A stretch of 37,032 nt of DNA from Mycolicibacterium rhodesiae JS60 (GTDB lineage: Bacteria; Actinomycetota; Actinomycetes; Mycobacteriales; Mycobacteriaceae). Location of the stretch: positions 1-37,032 of the forward strand of contig AGIQ01000017.1 of assembly GCA_000230935.2 (NCBI GenBank), written 5' to 3'. The position numbers were made by a program, and so were the translations under genes. This document shows positions 8,138 to 14,264 of this stretch, one piece after another (the first letter of the stretch is position 1; each line of letters begins with the position of its first letter). Under the pieces are notes generated by a model that saw nothing but the letters and a program-made list of their open reading frames with translations, was not told where the DNA came from and ran no database searches.

Positions 8138-10045
8138 TCAGCGCCGGTTCTTGGCCAGCTCGGCCAGCATGGCGTTGTAGGCGTCGAGGTCGTCGTCATA
8201 TTTCGCGTCCGAGTGCCGGTCGCTGCGCACAGCAGTGCGGCGATCCTGGCGTGACCACTGCACCACCAGCGCCACCACGACCACGATGATCGGCAGTTCG
8301 CTCGACCCCCAGGCGATCGCGCCGCCCAGATGCTGATCGTCGTTGAGGCTGGCCAGCCACGGCAGGTGCAGGCTGCGATAGAAGGTGCCGCCGAGCACTG
8401 ACGTCATCGTCATCGTCGCGATGCCAAAGAATGCGTGAAACGGCATGACGGCGAACAACATTCCGAGCCGGCCGATGAACGGCAACCGCTTCGGGCCGGG
8501 GTCGATGCCGATGATGCCCCAGAAGAACAGGTAGCCGGTGATCATGAAGTGCAGGGACATGAACTCATGACCCCAGTGGTACCGCACCAGCGTGTCGAAC
8601 ACCGGGGTGAAGTACACCGCATACAGCGAGCCGACGAAGAGCACGAAAGCCGTTGCGGGATGGGACAGGAACCGCGAGACCCGCGAATGCACCAGCCACA
8701 GCAGCCATTCCCGCGGCCCCGGCGGGTTCCCGGCGCCCGCGGTGGGCAGTGCCCGCAGCGCCAGGGTGATCGGCGCACCCAGCACGAGGAAGACCGGGAT
8801 GAACATGTTCAACGTCATGTGTTCACCCATGTGCACACTGAACATCGCCGACCCGTAGGCGCGCACACCGGATCCAGTGGTGAACAGCAAGGCCGCACAA
8901 CCGAACAGCCAGGCGACCAGCCGCCCCGGCGGCCAGCTGTCGCCGCGCTTACGCAGCCGCAGCACCCCGATCACGTAGGCGAGCGCCATCACCACCGCCG
9001 CAACCCCGAGCAGTACGTCGAATCGCCAGACGGTGAGCAGCCGCAGCGCATTCGGGGGATCGGGGAGCTGATAGCCGAGAAACACGTCCCACGCGGTGAA
9101 TTGGTGGGCGAGAAGTCGTGGGGCGGTCTGCACGGCCATGGCCGAGATCGCAGCGACCGCCAGGATTGCGGCCAGTGCGGCGACTGTCGCGCGTTTCAGG
9201 AGCACGCTGACCACGAGCGCCACGCCGGCCAGCATCCCAAAGCGCCCGTAGTCCGAACCGGTCAGCCCGCCAGGGGTGGCCAGCAAGAGTAGTAGCAGCG
9301 TGCCGTACGCCAGGGCCACCGCAGCGGCGACGACCTCGACCAGTCGAACCCTGCGGCGCAGTCCGGCATTCGGAGGGGCGATGGCCGAGCTGACCTTCAG
9401 GCCCACCAGAACTGCCAGCGCGAGCGCAAACACGATGACGGCACTGGTCCCGTAGTCATGGTCGGGGCCCTGGCCGGCGTTCCCGGTCACCGGCACTGCG
9501 ATGACCCCGATCAGCGTCGGGATCACCAGCACCGCGTGCGACACCCATCGCACACTGAGCCGCAACGTGACACTGACGATGGCAGCCATGAGCGCGGCGA
9601 TAATCCACCCGCGAGCCATTTCGGATGCCCCGAGCGCACTTCCGATGCCCCCGCCACCGATGAGCCGGGAGACCGGAACCCCGGCGGCATTAGCGGACTG
9701 GATCACCACCATCGCGAGCGCGCTCACCAGCCATAGTGGGGCGAGGCGTTCGGCCAACAGGTGCACCCGGAACGATGTGGCATCGAGCACCCCGCGCTCG
9801 TCGGGATCGGCGGTGACGACGATGAAGACCAAGGCGCCCAGACAGAGCGCGGTGACCAGGCTGGCCGTGAAGTAGCCGACCACCTCGGCAACGCTGGTTG
9901 CCGTGCCCGGGTACGAGTCACCGTCGGCGGTGAACCGGTGATCGCCGGAGGCGACGGCATAGGCGATCAGGGCCGCGGCCATGACGAGGTAGCCGCCGAG
10001 GATCCACCGACCCGCCGGCCGGGCGCCTGCCTGGGTCGACTCCAT
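8138..10045 (-). CDS. CopD/CtaG-type multi-pass membrane protein (Rv0102-like)
   Basis: 635 aa, with about 14 or more hydrophobic segments. The N-terminal half resembles the CopD copper-resistance/uptake domain. The C-terminal half is a caa3_CtaG domain (cytochrome c oxidase assembly, copper delivery) with the conserved His pair in VHMGEHM (His405, His409). This fusion layout is that of M. tuberculosis Rv0102, which lies beside ctpB in the SigC-dependent copper-acquisition cluster there (from memory). The protein probably moves or binds copper at the cytoplasmic membrane. The start is the ATG at 10045 because the hydrophobic domain begins there; the frame stays open for another 277 codons upstream, but only as an antisense shadow of the divergent gene. 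The C-terminus is charged and cytosolic (NAMLAELAKNRR). Confidence 0.88.
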   Translation of the reverse strand: MESTQAGARPAGRWILGGYLVMAAALIAYAVASGDHRFTADGDSYPGTATSVAEVVGYFTASLVTALCLGALVFIVVTADPDERGVLDATSFRVHLLAERLAPLWLVSALAMVVIQSANAAGVPVSRLIGGGGIGSALGASEMARGWIIAALMAAIVSVTLRLSVRWVSHAVLVIPTLIGVIAVPVTGNAGQGPDHDYGTSAVIVFALALAVLVGLKVSSAIAPPNAGLRRRVRLVEVVAAAVALAYGTLLLLLLATPGGLTGSDYGRFGMLAGVALVVSVLLKRATVAALAAILAVAAISAMAVQTAPRLLAHQFTAWDVFLGYQLPDPPNALRLLTVWRFDVLLGVAAVVMALAYVIGVLRLRKRGDSWPPGRLVAWLFGCAALLFTTGSGVRAYGSAMFSVHMGEHMTLNMFIPVFLVLGAPITLALRALPTAGAGNPPGPREWLLWLVHSRVSRFLSHPATAFVLFVGSLYAVYFTPVFDTLVRYHWGHEFMSLHFMITGYLFFWGIIGIDPGPKRLPFIGRLGMLFAVMPFHAFFGIATMTMTSVLGGTFYRSLHLPWLASLNDDQHLGGAIAWGSSELPIIVVVVALVVQWSRQDRRTAVRSDRHSDAKYDDDLDAYNAMLAELAKNRR

Positions 10046-10055
10046 CAGCGAGAGT

Positions 10056-10074
10056 CTACGACTGATCGTCGTAG
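10056..10074. promoter_or_regulatory. Palindromic operator candidate, CopD/CtaG promoter
   Basis: CTACGAC and GTCGTAG arms separated by TGATC form a perfect 19-bp palindrome 11 bp upstream of the CopD/CtaG start. On the minus strand it overlaps a TTGACT that could serve as a -35. The core TACGAC-N5-GTCGTA resembles TACTAC-N5-GTAGTA at 11831-11847. TAC...GTA dyads are bound by BlaI/MecI/CopY-family repressors, although their usual spacing differs slightly. Confidence 0.5.
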
Positions 10075-10089
10075 TCAAGTCGCTGTGGT

Positions 10090-10118
10090 GGGAACTTTCT
10101 GGTGCGATGAATCGACCA
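10090..10118 (+). promoter_or_regulatory. Candidate ECF (SigC-type) promoter of DUF5134-type gene
   Basis: GGGAAC (10090-10095), 17-bp spacer, CGACCA (10113-10118), 44 bp before GTG 10163. The -35 and the CGAC core are identical to the ctpB promoter candidate, with the same spacing. Confidence 0.6.
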
Positions 10119-10162
10119 TTGCTCGGGCGCGAACGACGCGGACGATGAGGAGGACCGATCCG

Positions 10163-10834
10163 GTGATTCAGGATCTGGCGTTGCGCTGGTTCGTCACCAT
10201 CTTGTTCGTCCTGGCGGCCGGCGAATGCCTGTACGCCCTCGCTGCCGGCAACCGGCGACCGGTGGCCGTCATCGGGCAGTTGTTGCACGTCGTGATGGCG
10301 GTGGCGATGGCGGTGATGGCCTGGCCGTGGGGTGCCGCGCTGCCCACCGTCGCGCCGATGGTGTTTTTCCTGCTCGCGACCGGATGGTTTGTCGGTGTCA
10401 CGGCGAGCCCGCTTGGCGCCGGCCACCGGATCGCGGGCTCCTATCACGCGCTGATGATGCTGGCGATGGCCTGGATGTATGCGGTGATGAACGGACGTCT
10501 GCTGCCCGGCCAAGCGTCCTACCCCGCCGACGTTGCGCCCGCCGCGGACGGCGGGTCGGGCCATGCCGGGCATGCGGGGATGAACATGCCGGGCATGGAC
10601 ATGTCCGGGACGGACTCGGCGGTGACTGACCACGGCGCCGGATACCCCGCCTACATCGCCACCCTGAACTGGGTGTGCACCCTGCTCTTTGCCTTCGCCA
10701 CGGTGTACTGGCTCTACCGGTACCTTGCCGTGCGGATGAGCGGCGCACCCACCGACGCCGGAGCGCCGCTCGGGATCCTGTGTCAGTCGATGATGGCGGC
10801 CGGCATGGCGATCATGTTCGGCGTCATGCTCTAG
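10163..10834 (+). CDS. DUF5134-type membrane protein with His/Met-rich loop
   Basis: 223 aa with about six membrane helices (for example IQDLALRWFVTILFVLAAG, HVVMAVAMAVMAWPWG, and a final VCTLLFAFATVYWLYRYL followed by SMMAAGMAIMFGVML). Between helices four and five is a loop with GHAGHAG then MNMPGMDMSG: His134, His137, Met140, Met142, Met145, Met147. Such Met/His clusters bind Cu(I)/Cu(II) in extracytoplasmic copper proteins. The GTG at 10163 has GAGGAGG about 9 nt upstream; an ATG at 10145 lacks one. It is divergent from the CopD/CtaG gene and carries an ECF-like promoter. A role in copper binding or uptake is inferred from the loop and neighbours; the family itself has no established function that I know of. 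Confidence 0.85.
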   Translation: MIQDLALRWFVTILFVLAAGECLYALAAGNRRPVAVIGQLLHVVMAVAMAVMAWPWGAALPTVAPMVFFLLATGWFVGVTASPLGAGHRIAGSYHALMMLAMAWMYAVMNGRLLPGQASYPADVAPAADGGSGHAGHAGMNMPGMDMSGTDSAVTDHGAGYPAYIATLNWVCTLLFAFATVYWLYRYLAVRMSGAPTDAGAPLGILCQSMMAAGMAIMFGVML

Positions 10835-10845
10835 GACGAGACGAG

Positions 10846-10878
10846 CTGTGGCCCGATCCGTGAGGAATCGGGCCACAG
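10846..10878. terminator. Strong bidirectional hairpin between convergent genes
   Basis: CTGTGGCCCGATCC and GGAATCGGGCCACAG form a 14-bp GC-rich stem with one bulged A and a GTGA loop. It is centred between the stops of the DUF5134-type gene (10834) and the convergent secreted-protein gene (10895). Confidence 0.75.
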
Positions 10879-10894
10879 GTCGTGTTGCATCGGT

Positions 10895-11470
10895 CTAGCA
10901 GGAACCCTGTGCGCGCAGCGCTGTCTTCGCCGTCGTTGCGGTGCATGCCCGTATGGATGGCGATGACGCGCTCCGGTGGGGAACGGGTGCGGTCTGGTGA
11001 CCGCTGAGTTGGCGGATCACCGTTGCGGAGAGGTCGGCCTCGTCGGGTAGCGCCACGCCCCTGGCTTGCAGGGAGTCATAGGTCGTTTTGATCAGGCCGC
11101 CGTTGAACAGGCCCGTCACCGTGCCGTTCGACCCGTGGGTCGGATGTTCGTAGTTCGCCGTACCAAAGGCGTTGTGGTAGTTGATCCCAAGCGGTGAATC
11201 GTCCAAGGCTTTGTTGAAAGCCGTGTCCTGGTTGAACACCCGGTCGCCGAGTGCCTGGACGGCGCGCACGCCCGGTGCCGGATTGCCCGGAGTCTCTTCA
11301 CTTCCGAAGCCGGGCCGGCCGACCGCGTCGCCTGACGGTGTGCTGTAACCATGGGCGTGCGCGATACCCGTTCCGGGAGTCGCCACCATCAGGACTGCGG
11401 CGAGAGTGACCGCGCCCAGCGTGGTACTTGCGAGAGTGCGGCGCCGGGGATTGTCGTGCTGCGTGATCAT
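10895..11470 (-). CDS. Secreted hypothetical protein in copper locus
   Basis: 191 aa. A basic N-terminus (NPRRRTLASTTLG) and hydrophobic core end at AHAHG near residue 40, a typical signal peptide. The mature protein starts with His and contains several His (NYHNAF, NYEHPTHG, LSGHQ), and it has no membrane helix. No family recognised. The ATG at 11470 has AAGGAAAGG about 10 nt upstream. It begins 31 bp after the small His-rich secreted gene on the same strand, so the pair is probably one operon. After about residue 160 the composition changes to Ser/Thr/Ala/Arg with poorer codon use, and another phase reads well there, so a frameshift near 10985 is possible. Confidence 0.75.
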   Translation of the reverse strand: MITQHDNPRRRTLASTTLGAVTLAAVLMVATPGTGIAHAHGYSTPSGDAVGRPGFGSEETPGNPAPGVRAVQALGDRVFNQDTAFNKALDDSPLGINYHNAFGTANYEHPTHGSNGTVTGLFNGGLIKTTYDSLQARGVALPDEADLSATVIRQLSGHQTAPVPHRSASSPSIRACTATTAKTALRAQGSC

Positions 11471-11501
11471 CGGGATTTGCCTTTCCTTGGAGGGTTGTGT
11501 T

Positions 11502-11801
11502 TCAGCGGCCCTGGCCGTCGCAGGCCACCGCGGCGGGCACGCGGGTGTCGGTGCACACGGCTTTCGACCCGTTGCCTCCGCCGCCGGTCGCGCTGCCAGC
11601 ACCGGCGCCGCCGTTGGTCTTGGCGCTCCCGCTCTTGGCTCCTCCGCTGGTGCTGCCGCTGTTGCCGGAATCCGAGCCACCGTGGTCGTGGCCGGGATGT
11701 GCGGTCGCGTTCCCCGGCAGGGCGGCACTGAGTGTGAGCGCCCCGGCAGCCAAGAACGCGCCGAGCAGTCGCGGCACCCGCTTGTGTTTTCTGACCATCA
11801 T
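11502..11801 (-). CDS. Small secreted His-rich protein
   Basis: 99 aa. The signal peptide (KHKRVPRLLGAFLAAGALT...) is cut near NATA-HPG, so the mature N-terminus would be HPGHDHGG, a likely metal-binding stretch. It is followed by a flexible Gly/Ser linker and a C-terminus with two Cys (AVCTDTRVPAAVACDG) that could pair. No known family. Two ATGs overlap (11801 and 11798), both served by GGGAGAG. A perfect palindrome lies 29 bp upstream. It is first in a probable two-gene operon with the secreted protein at 10895-11470. A copper- or metal-binding role is inferred. Confidence 0.75.
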   Translation of the reverse strand: MMVRKHKRVPRLLGAFLAAGALTLSAALPGNATAHPGHDHGGSDSGNSGSTSGGAKSGSAKTNGGAGAGSATGGGGNGSKAVCTDTRVPAAVACDGQGR

Positions 11802-11830
11802 TCGTCTCTCCCGTGTTCGGAGGCCCGGTC

Positions 11831-11847
11831 TACTACAGAACGTAGTA
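11831..11847. promoter_or_regulatory. Palindromic operator candidate, secreted-pair promoter
   Basis: TACTAC and GTAGTA with an AGAAC spacer, a perfect 17-bp dyad, 29 bp before the ATG at 11801. It has the same architecture as the dyad at 10056-10074. The remainder of the 11802-12007 gap shows only a weak GGGAAG-N17-CGAGGG match on the minus strand. Confidence 0.5.
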
Positions 11848-12007
11848 ATCGAGGGGACATTGATGCCCTCGAGGGCCGACTGACTCTGCTTCCCGTCAGT
11901 TGCGCGCGGGCCCTGGAACCCCTGTTGCGACGAGCAACCCGTCACAGCGGACATTCAGGAAACGCACAGACAATTGGTCGTGAGACGGTGGGAAAAGTTC
12001 CCGGCGG

Positions 12008-12730
12008 TCAGGCCGCCGAGCCGTCGGTGGGGTAGAGGTGTCCACGCCGACGACCGCGAGAGGCGCTGTCGGGCAACACGACATCGGCGGTGACGGGCGC
12101 GGTATCGGGTCGTGGCTCCGGCCCAGACGTGCGGGTGGCGCGCCACACCAGCAGCGCCAGGACCGTTCCGGCCAGCACGGGCAGGTGCGACAGGATCCGG
12201 TCGAGGGTCACTGCGCCGGCGACCGCGTCGGTGACGACGTAGAGGGTCAGGATCGCGGTGAACACCGACAGCACCCCGGCCAAGCCGGCGGCCGCCGTCG
12301 GCCGCGCCGCCGTGACGATCATGATGACGCCCAGTGCTGCCGACCATGCCGTCGATTCGTTGAGCAGGTGGCCGCCCATCATCGCGTGGTGGGTGGCCGC
12401 CGACGTCCCGACGTTGACGCCGAAGGCCTGCGCAGCGGCCAGCCCGAGCTGCATCAGCCCGACGACGGCCAGCGTCGCGCGCACCCAGGTGTTGGTCGAC
12501 GGCAGGCGCCGCGGCGTCACCGGGGGCCGATCGGCTGGCGCGGCGACGGCGGCCACCTGGGACCGCCCAGACAACCGCCGCAGCAGCTGGGTCTGCTCGA
12601 CGGCCTGCGCGTACCAGGCGCGGCAGGAATCACAGGTGGCGACATGCTCGTCGACCCGGGCCGCGGGAACGGGTTCACGTTCTCCGTCGATCCGGGCTGA
12701 CAACGCCTCCCGGGCGACATCGCAGTCCAC
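12008..12730 (-). CDS. Membrane zinc-finger (ZAS) anti-sigma-like protein
   Basis: 240 aa. The N-terminal zf-HC2/ZAS domain has Cys3 and His29-x3-Cys33-x2-Cys36, the signature of zinc-binding anti-sigma factors that hold ECF sigma factors. A linker (50-80) leads to four membrane helices (about 82-104, 126-143, 148-172, 180-198). The loop between the first two, expected outside, reads THHAMMGGH: His114, His115, Met117, Met118, His121, a plausible copper ligand set. M. tuberculosis Rv0093c, near the SigC copper cluster, has a similar layout as far as I recall. The GTG at 12730 lies 7 nt after a CGACTA box, so the mRNA may be leaderless. The likely partner is SigC; this is inferred, since sigC itself lies 9 kb away. 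Confidence 0.82.
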   Translation of the reverse strand: MDCDVAREALSARIDGEREPVPAARVDEHVATCDSCRAWYAQAVEQTQLLRRLSGRSQVAAVAAPADRPPVTPRRLPSTNTWVRATLAVVGLMQLGLAAAQAFGVNVGTSAATHHAMMGGHLLNESTAWSAALGVIMIVTAARPTAAAGLAGVLSVFTAILTLYVVTDAVAGAVTLDRILSHLPVLAGTVLALLVWRATRTSGPEPRPDTAPVTADVVLPDSASRGRRRGHLYPTDGSAA

Positions 12731-12737
12731 GTTGCAA

Positions 12738-12766
12738 TAGTCGCGTAACCGGGCCGGATTGTTCCA
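12738..12766 (-). promoter_or_regulatory. Candidate ECF (SigC-type) promoter of anti-sigma gene
   Basis: On the minus strand TGGAAC (12766-12761), a 17-bp spacer, CGACTA (12743-12738), then 7 nt to GTG 12730. It shares GGAAC-N17-CGAC with the ctpB and DUF5134-type promoters. Transcription would start at or near the GTG. Confidence 0.6.
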
Positions 12767-12795
12767 GCGTCCCGGGCCCGATGTCCGTCCTGGGC

Positions 12796-12801
12796 TAGAT
12801 T
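12796..12801 (+). promoter_or_regulatory. Predicted -10 box of arsR-family gene (leaderless)
   Basis: TAGATT lies 7 nt before ATG 12809 and no Shine-Dalgarno is present. No clear -35 is seen. Confidence 0.4.
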
Positions 12802-12808
12802 CCTAGTC

Positions 12809-13141
12809 ATGGACGGGCCAGGAGACGAGGTCAAGGTCGCGCGTGCCTCGTCCGCACTGGCCGATGTCGACATCCACGGCTGGACCCAACGCTTCGATCT
12901 GCTGTCCGACCCGCACCGCCTGGAGATCCTGCTCGGCCTGCACCGCGCACCCGGGATCTGCGTCGGTGACCTGGCCGCGGCCATCGGGCGATCGGAAAAT
13001 GCCGTCTCCCAAGCGCTGCGTGTGCTGCGCCAGCAGGGCTGGGTCACCTCGACGCGGGTGGGCCGGCAGGCCAGCTACCGCCTCGAGGACCACACCGTGC
13101 ACGACCTGCTGCATTGGATCGGTGCCGCGCACACCGAGTGA
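12809..13141 (+). CDS. ArsR/SmtB-family metal-sensing repressor
   Basis: 110 aa winged-helix protein. The core FDLLSDPHRLEILLGLH leads to the recognition region (VGDLAAAIGRSENAVSQALRVLRQQG, residues 52-77) and the wing (VGRQASYRLED). The last helix, EDHTVHDLLHWIGAAHTE, supplies Asp94, His95, His98, His102, His108 and Glu110, close to the alpha-5 Ni/Co sites of NmtR- and SmtB-type sensors though not with identical spacing; Cys51 is the only cysteine. The class represses metal transport genes and leaves DNA, or changes affinity, on binding metal. It sits 91 bp upstream of cbiM in the same direction, with a dyad operator between, so it most likely controls the CbiMNQO importer. Repression of an importer would need metal as corepressor or another arrangement. 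Confidence 0.88.
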   Translation: MDGPGDEVKVARASSALADVDIHGWTQRFDLLSDPHRLEILLGLHRAPGICVGDLAAAIGRSENAVSQALRVLRQQGWVTSTRVGRQASYRLEDHTVHDLLHWIGAAHTE

Positions 13142-13158
13142 GCTGGTCGGTTCATTCG

Positions 13159-13184
13159 AATATCTGTACATGTAGACAGATATT
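13159..13184. promoter_or_regulatory. Operator candidate, ArsR-type dyad before cbiM
   Basis: AATATCTGT (13159-13167) and ACAGATATT (13176-13184) are perfect 9-bp inverted arms separated by 8 bp. AT-rich dyads of this kind are typical ArsR/SmtB sites. It overlaps the predicted cbiM -35 hexamer, so binding would block RNA polymerase. Confidence 0.75.
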
Positions 13185-13201
13185 GGGTGCAGGCATAGGG
13201 T
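13173..13201 (+). promoter_or_regulatory. Predicted SigA-type promoter of cbiMNQO
   Basis: TAGACA (13173-13178), 17-bp spacer, TAGGGT (13196-13201). The -35 lies inside the dyad operator. Transcription would begin around 13208. Confidence 0.55.
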
Positions 13202-13232
13202 TCGAGGCATGTCGAGCGTCCAGGTCACGGCC

Positions 13233-13910
13233 ATGCACATGAGCGACGGCCTGGTCAACGCACCCACCTCGGTGCTCTTCGGGATCTTGGCGATCGCCGT
13301 GGTCGGGTTCTGTGGCTGGCGGGCCCGAACCGAACTCGACGAGCGGACGGTCCCGCTGGCCGGCCTGGTCGCGGCGTTCATCTTCGCGGTGCAGATGATC
13401 AACTTCCCGATCCTGCCCGGCGTCAGCGGCCACCTGCTCGGTGGCGCGCTCGCCGCGATCCTGGTCGGTCCGTACACCGGCGTTCTGTGCATCACGATCG
13501 TGCTGGTCGTGCAATCGCTGCTGTTCGCCGACGGCGGGGTGACCGCCCTCGGGATGAACATCACCAACATGGCGCTGATCGGCGTTGCCGCGGGCTACTC
13601 GACCGCCGTCATCCTCTACGCCCTGGTGCGACGGCGCCGACCGGATTCGGTGCCCGCATTGGGCGCCGTCGGCTTCGTTTCGGCGGTCATCGGAACAGTC
13701 TGTGCCTCAATGGGATTCATTGTCGAATACGCGATCGGGGGCGCCGCGCCGACATCGCTGGGCACGGTGGCCGCCTACATGCTCGGCACCCACGTCCTCA
13801 TCGGCATCGGGGAGGGGCTGATCACGGCGGTGACCGTGATGGCCGTGGCCCGGTCCCGGCCCGACCTCGTGTATCTGTTGCGCCGCGACCGCGAGGCGGT
13901 GGCCGCATGA
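13233..13910 (+). CDS. cbiM: Cobalt/nickel ECF importer substrate-binding component CbiM
   Basis: 225 aa from the ATG at 13233, with about six or seven membrane helices. CbiM/NikM proteins bind metal through the free N-terminal Met1-His2 and a later His. Here MHMSDG starts the mature sequence, and counting from this Met puts the conserved GHLLGG histidine at position 67, as in structurally studied NikM (from memory). An in-frame ATG at 13209 would add eight residues (MSSVQVTA) that would bury Met1. The rest (LPGVSGHLLGGALAAILVGP, ALGMNITNMALIG) is typical. It is first gene of a four-gene importer operon. Whether the ion is Co or Ni cannot be settled, but the nearby cobalamin operon favours Co. 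Confidence 0.9.
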   Translation: MHMSDGLVNAPTSVLFGILAIAVVGFCGWRARTELDERTVPLAGLVAAFIFAVQMINFPILPGVSGHLLGGALAAILVGPYTGVLCITIVLVVQSLLFADGGVTALGMNITNMALIGVAAGYSTAVILYALVRRRRPDSVPALGAVGFVSAVIGTVCASMGFIVEYAIGGAAPTSLGTVAAYMLGTHVLIGIGEGLITAVTVMAVARSRPDLVYLLRRDREAVAA

Positions 13911-14263
13911 GCGCGCAGACTGTGGGCCGGCGCTGGCAGTTCTGGGTCGGCTTCGGCGTCGCGATCCTGCTGATCGCCGGCGTGGTGTCCTACTTCGCCA
14001 GCTCGAGCCCGGACGGGCTGGACTCGGCAACCCTGCAGGGCTGCCAGGTGGTGGAGGCCGAGCACGGCGAGCAGCTGACCGGCAACTGCATCGCCCAACA
14101 CGCGACCGAACATCCCATGGCGGTGTCGCCGCTGGCCGACTACACGATCTTCGGCCACGCCGACACCAGCGGGCCGGCCGGAATCATCGGCGCCGTCGTG
14201 GTGCTGGCCCTCGCTTTCGGCGCGTTCTGGTTGATCGCGCGCACTCGCCGCTCGAAGGGCTGA
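13907..14263 (+). CDS. cbiN: CbiN/NikN-like PDGLE-domain component
   Basis: 118 aa with two membrane helices (about 12-31 and 89-110) flanking an external loop. The loop carries SSSPDGLDSA and later HPMAVSPLADYTIFG, the PDGLE-domain hallmarks. CbiN or NikN helps load metal into CbiM. The start ATG overlaps the cbiM stop (ATGA), so translation is coupled. Cys46 and Cys59 in the loop could form a disulfide. Confidence 0.88.
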   Translation: MSAQTVGRRWQFWVGFGVAILLIAGVVSYFASSSPDGLDSATLQGCQVVEAEHGEQLTGNCIAQHATEHPMAVSPLADYTIFGHADTSGPAGIIGAVVVLALAFGAFWLIARTRRSKG

Positions 14264-14264
14264 G

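Noticed and set aside
10046..10876. 277-codon upstream extension of the CopD/CtaG frame
   Set aside because: It is antisense to the DUF5134-type gene, Arg/His-rich without family features, and the membrane domain starts at 10045.
13142..13208. Cobalamin riboswitch before cbiM
   Set aside because: The gap is only 67-91 bp and shows no B12-box; the dyad and ArsR gene explain regulation better. No B12-box was seen before mqo or cobO either.
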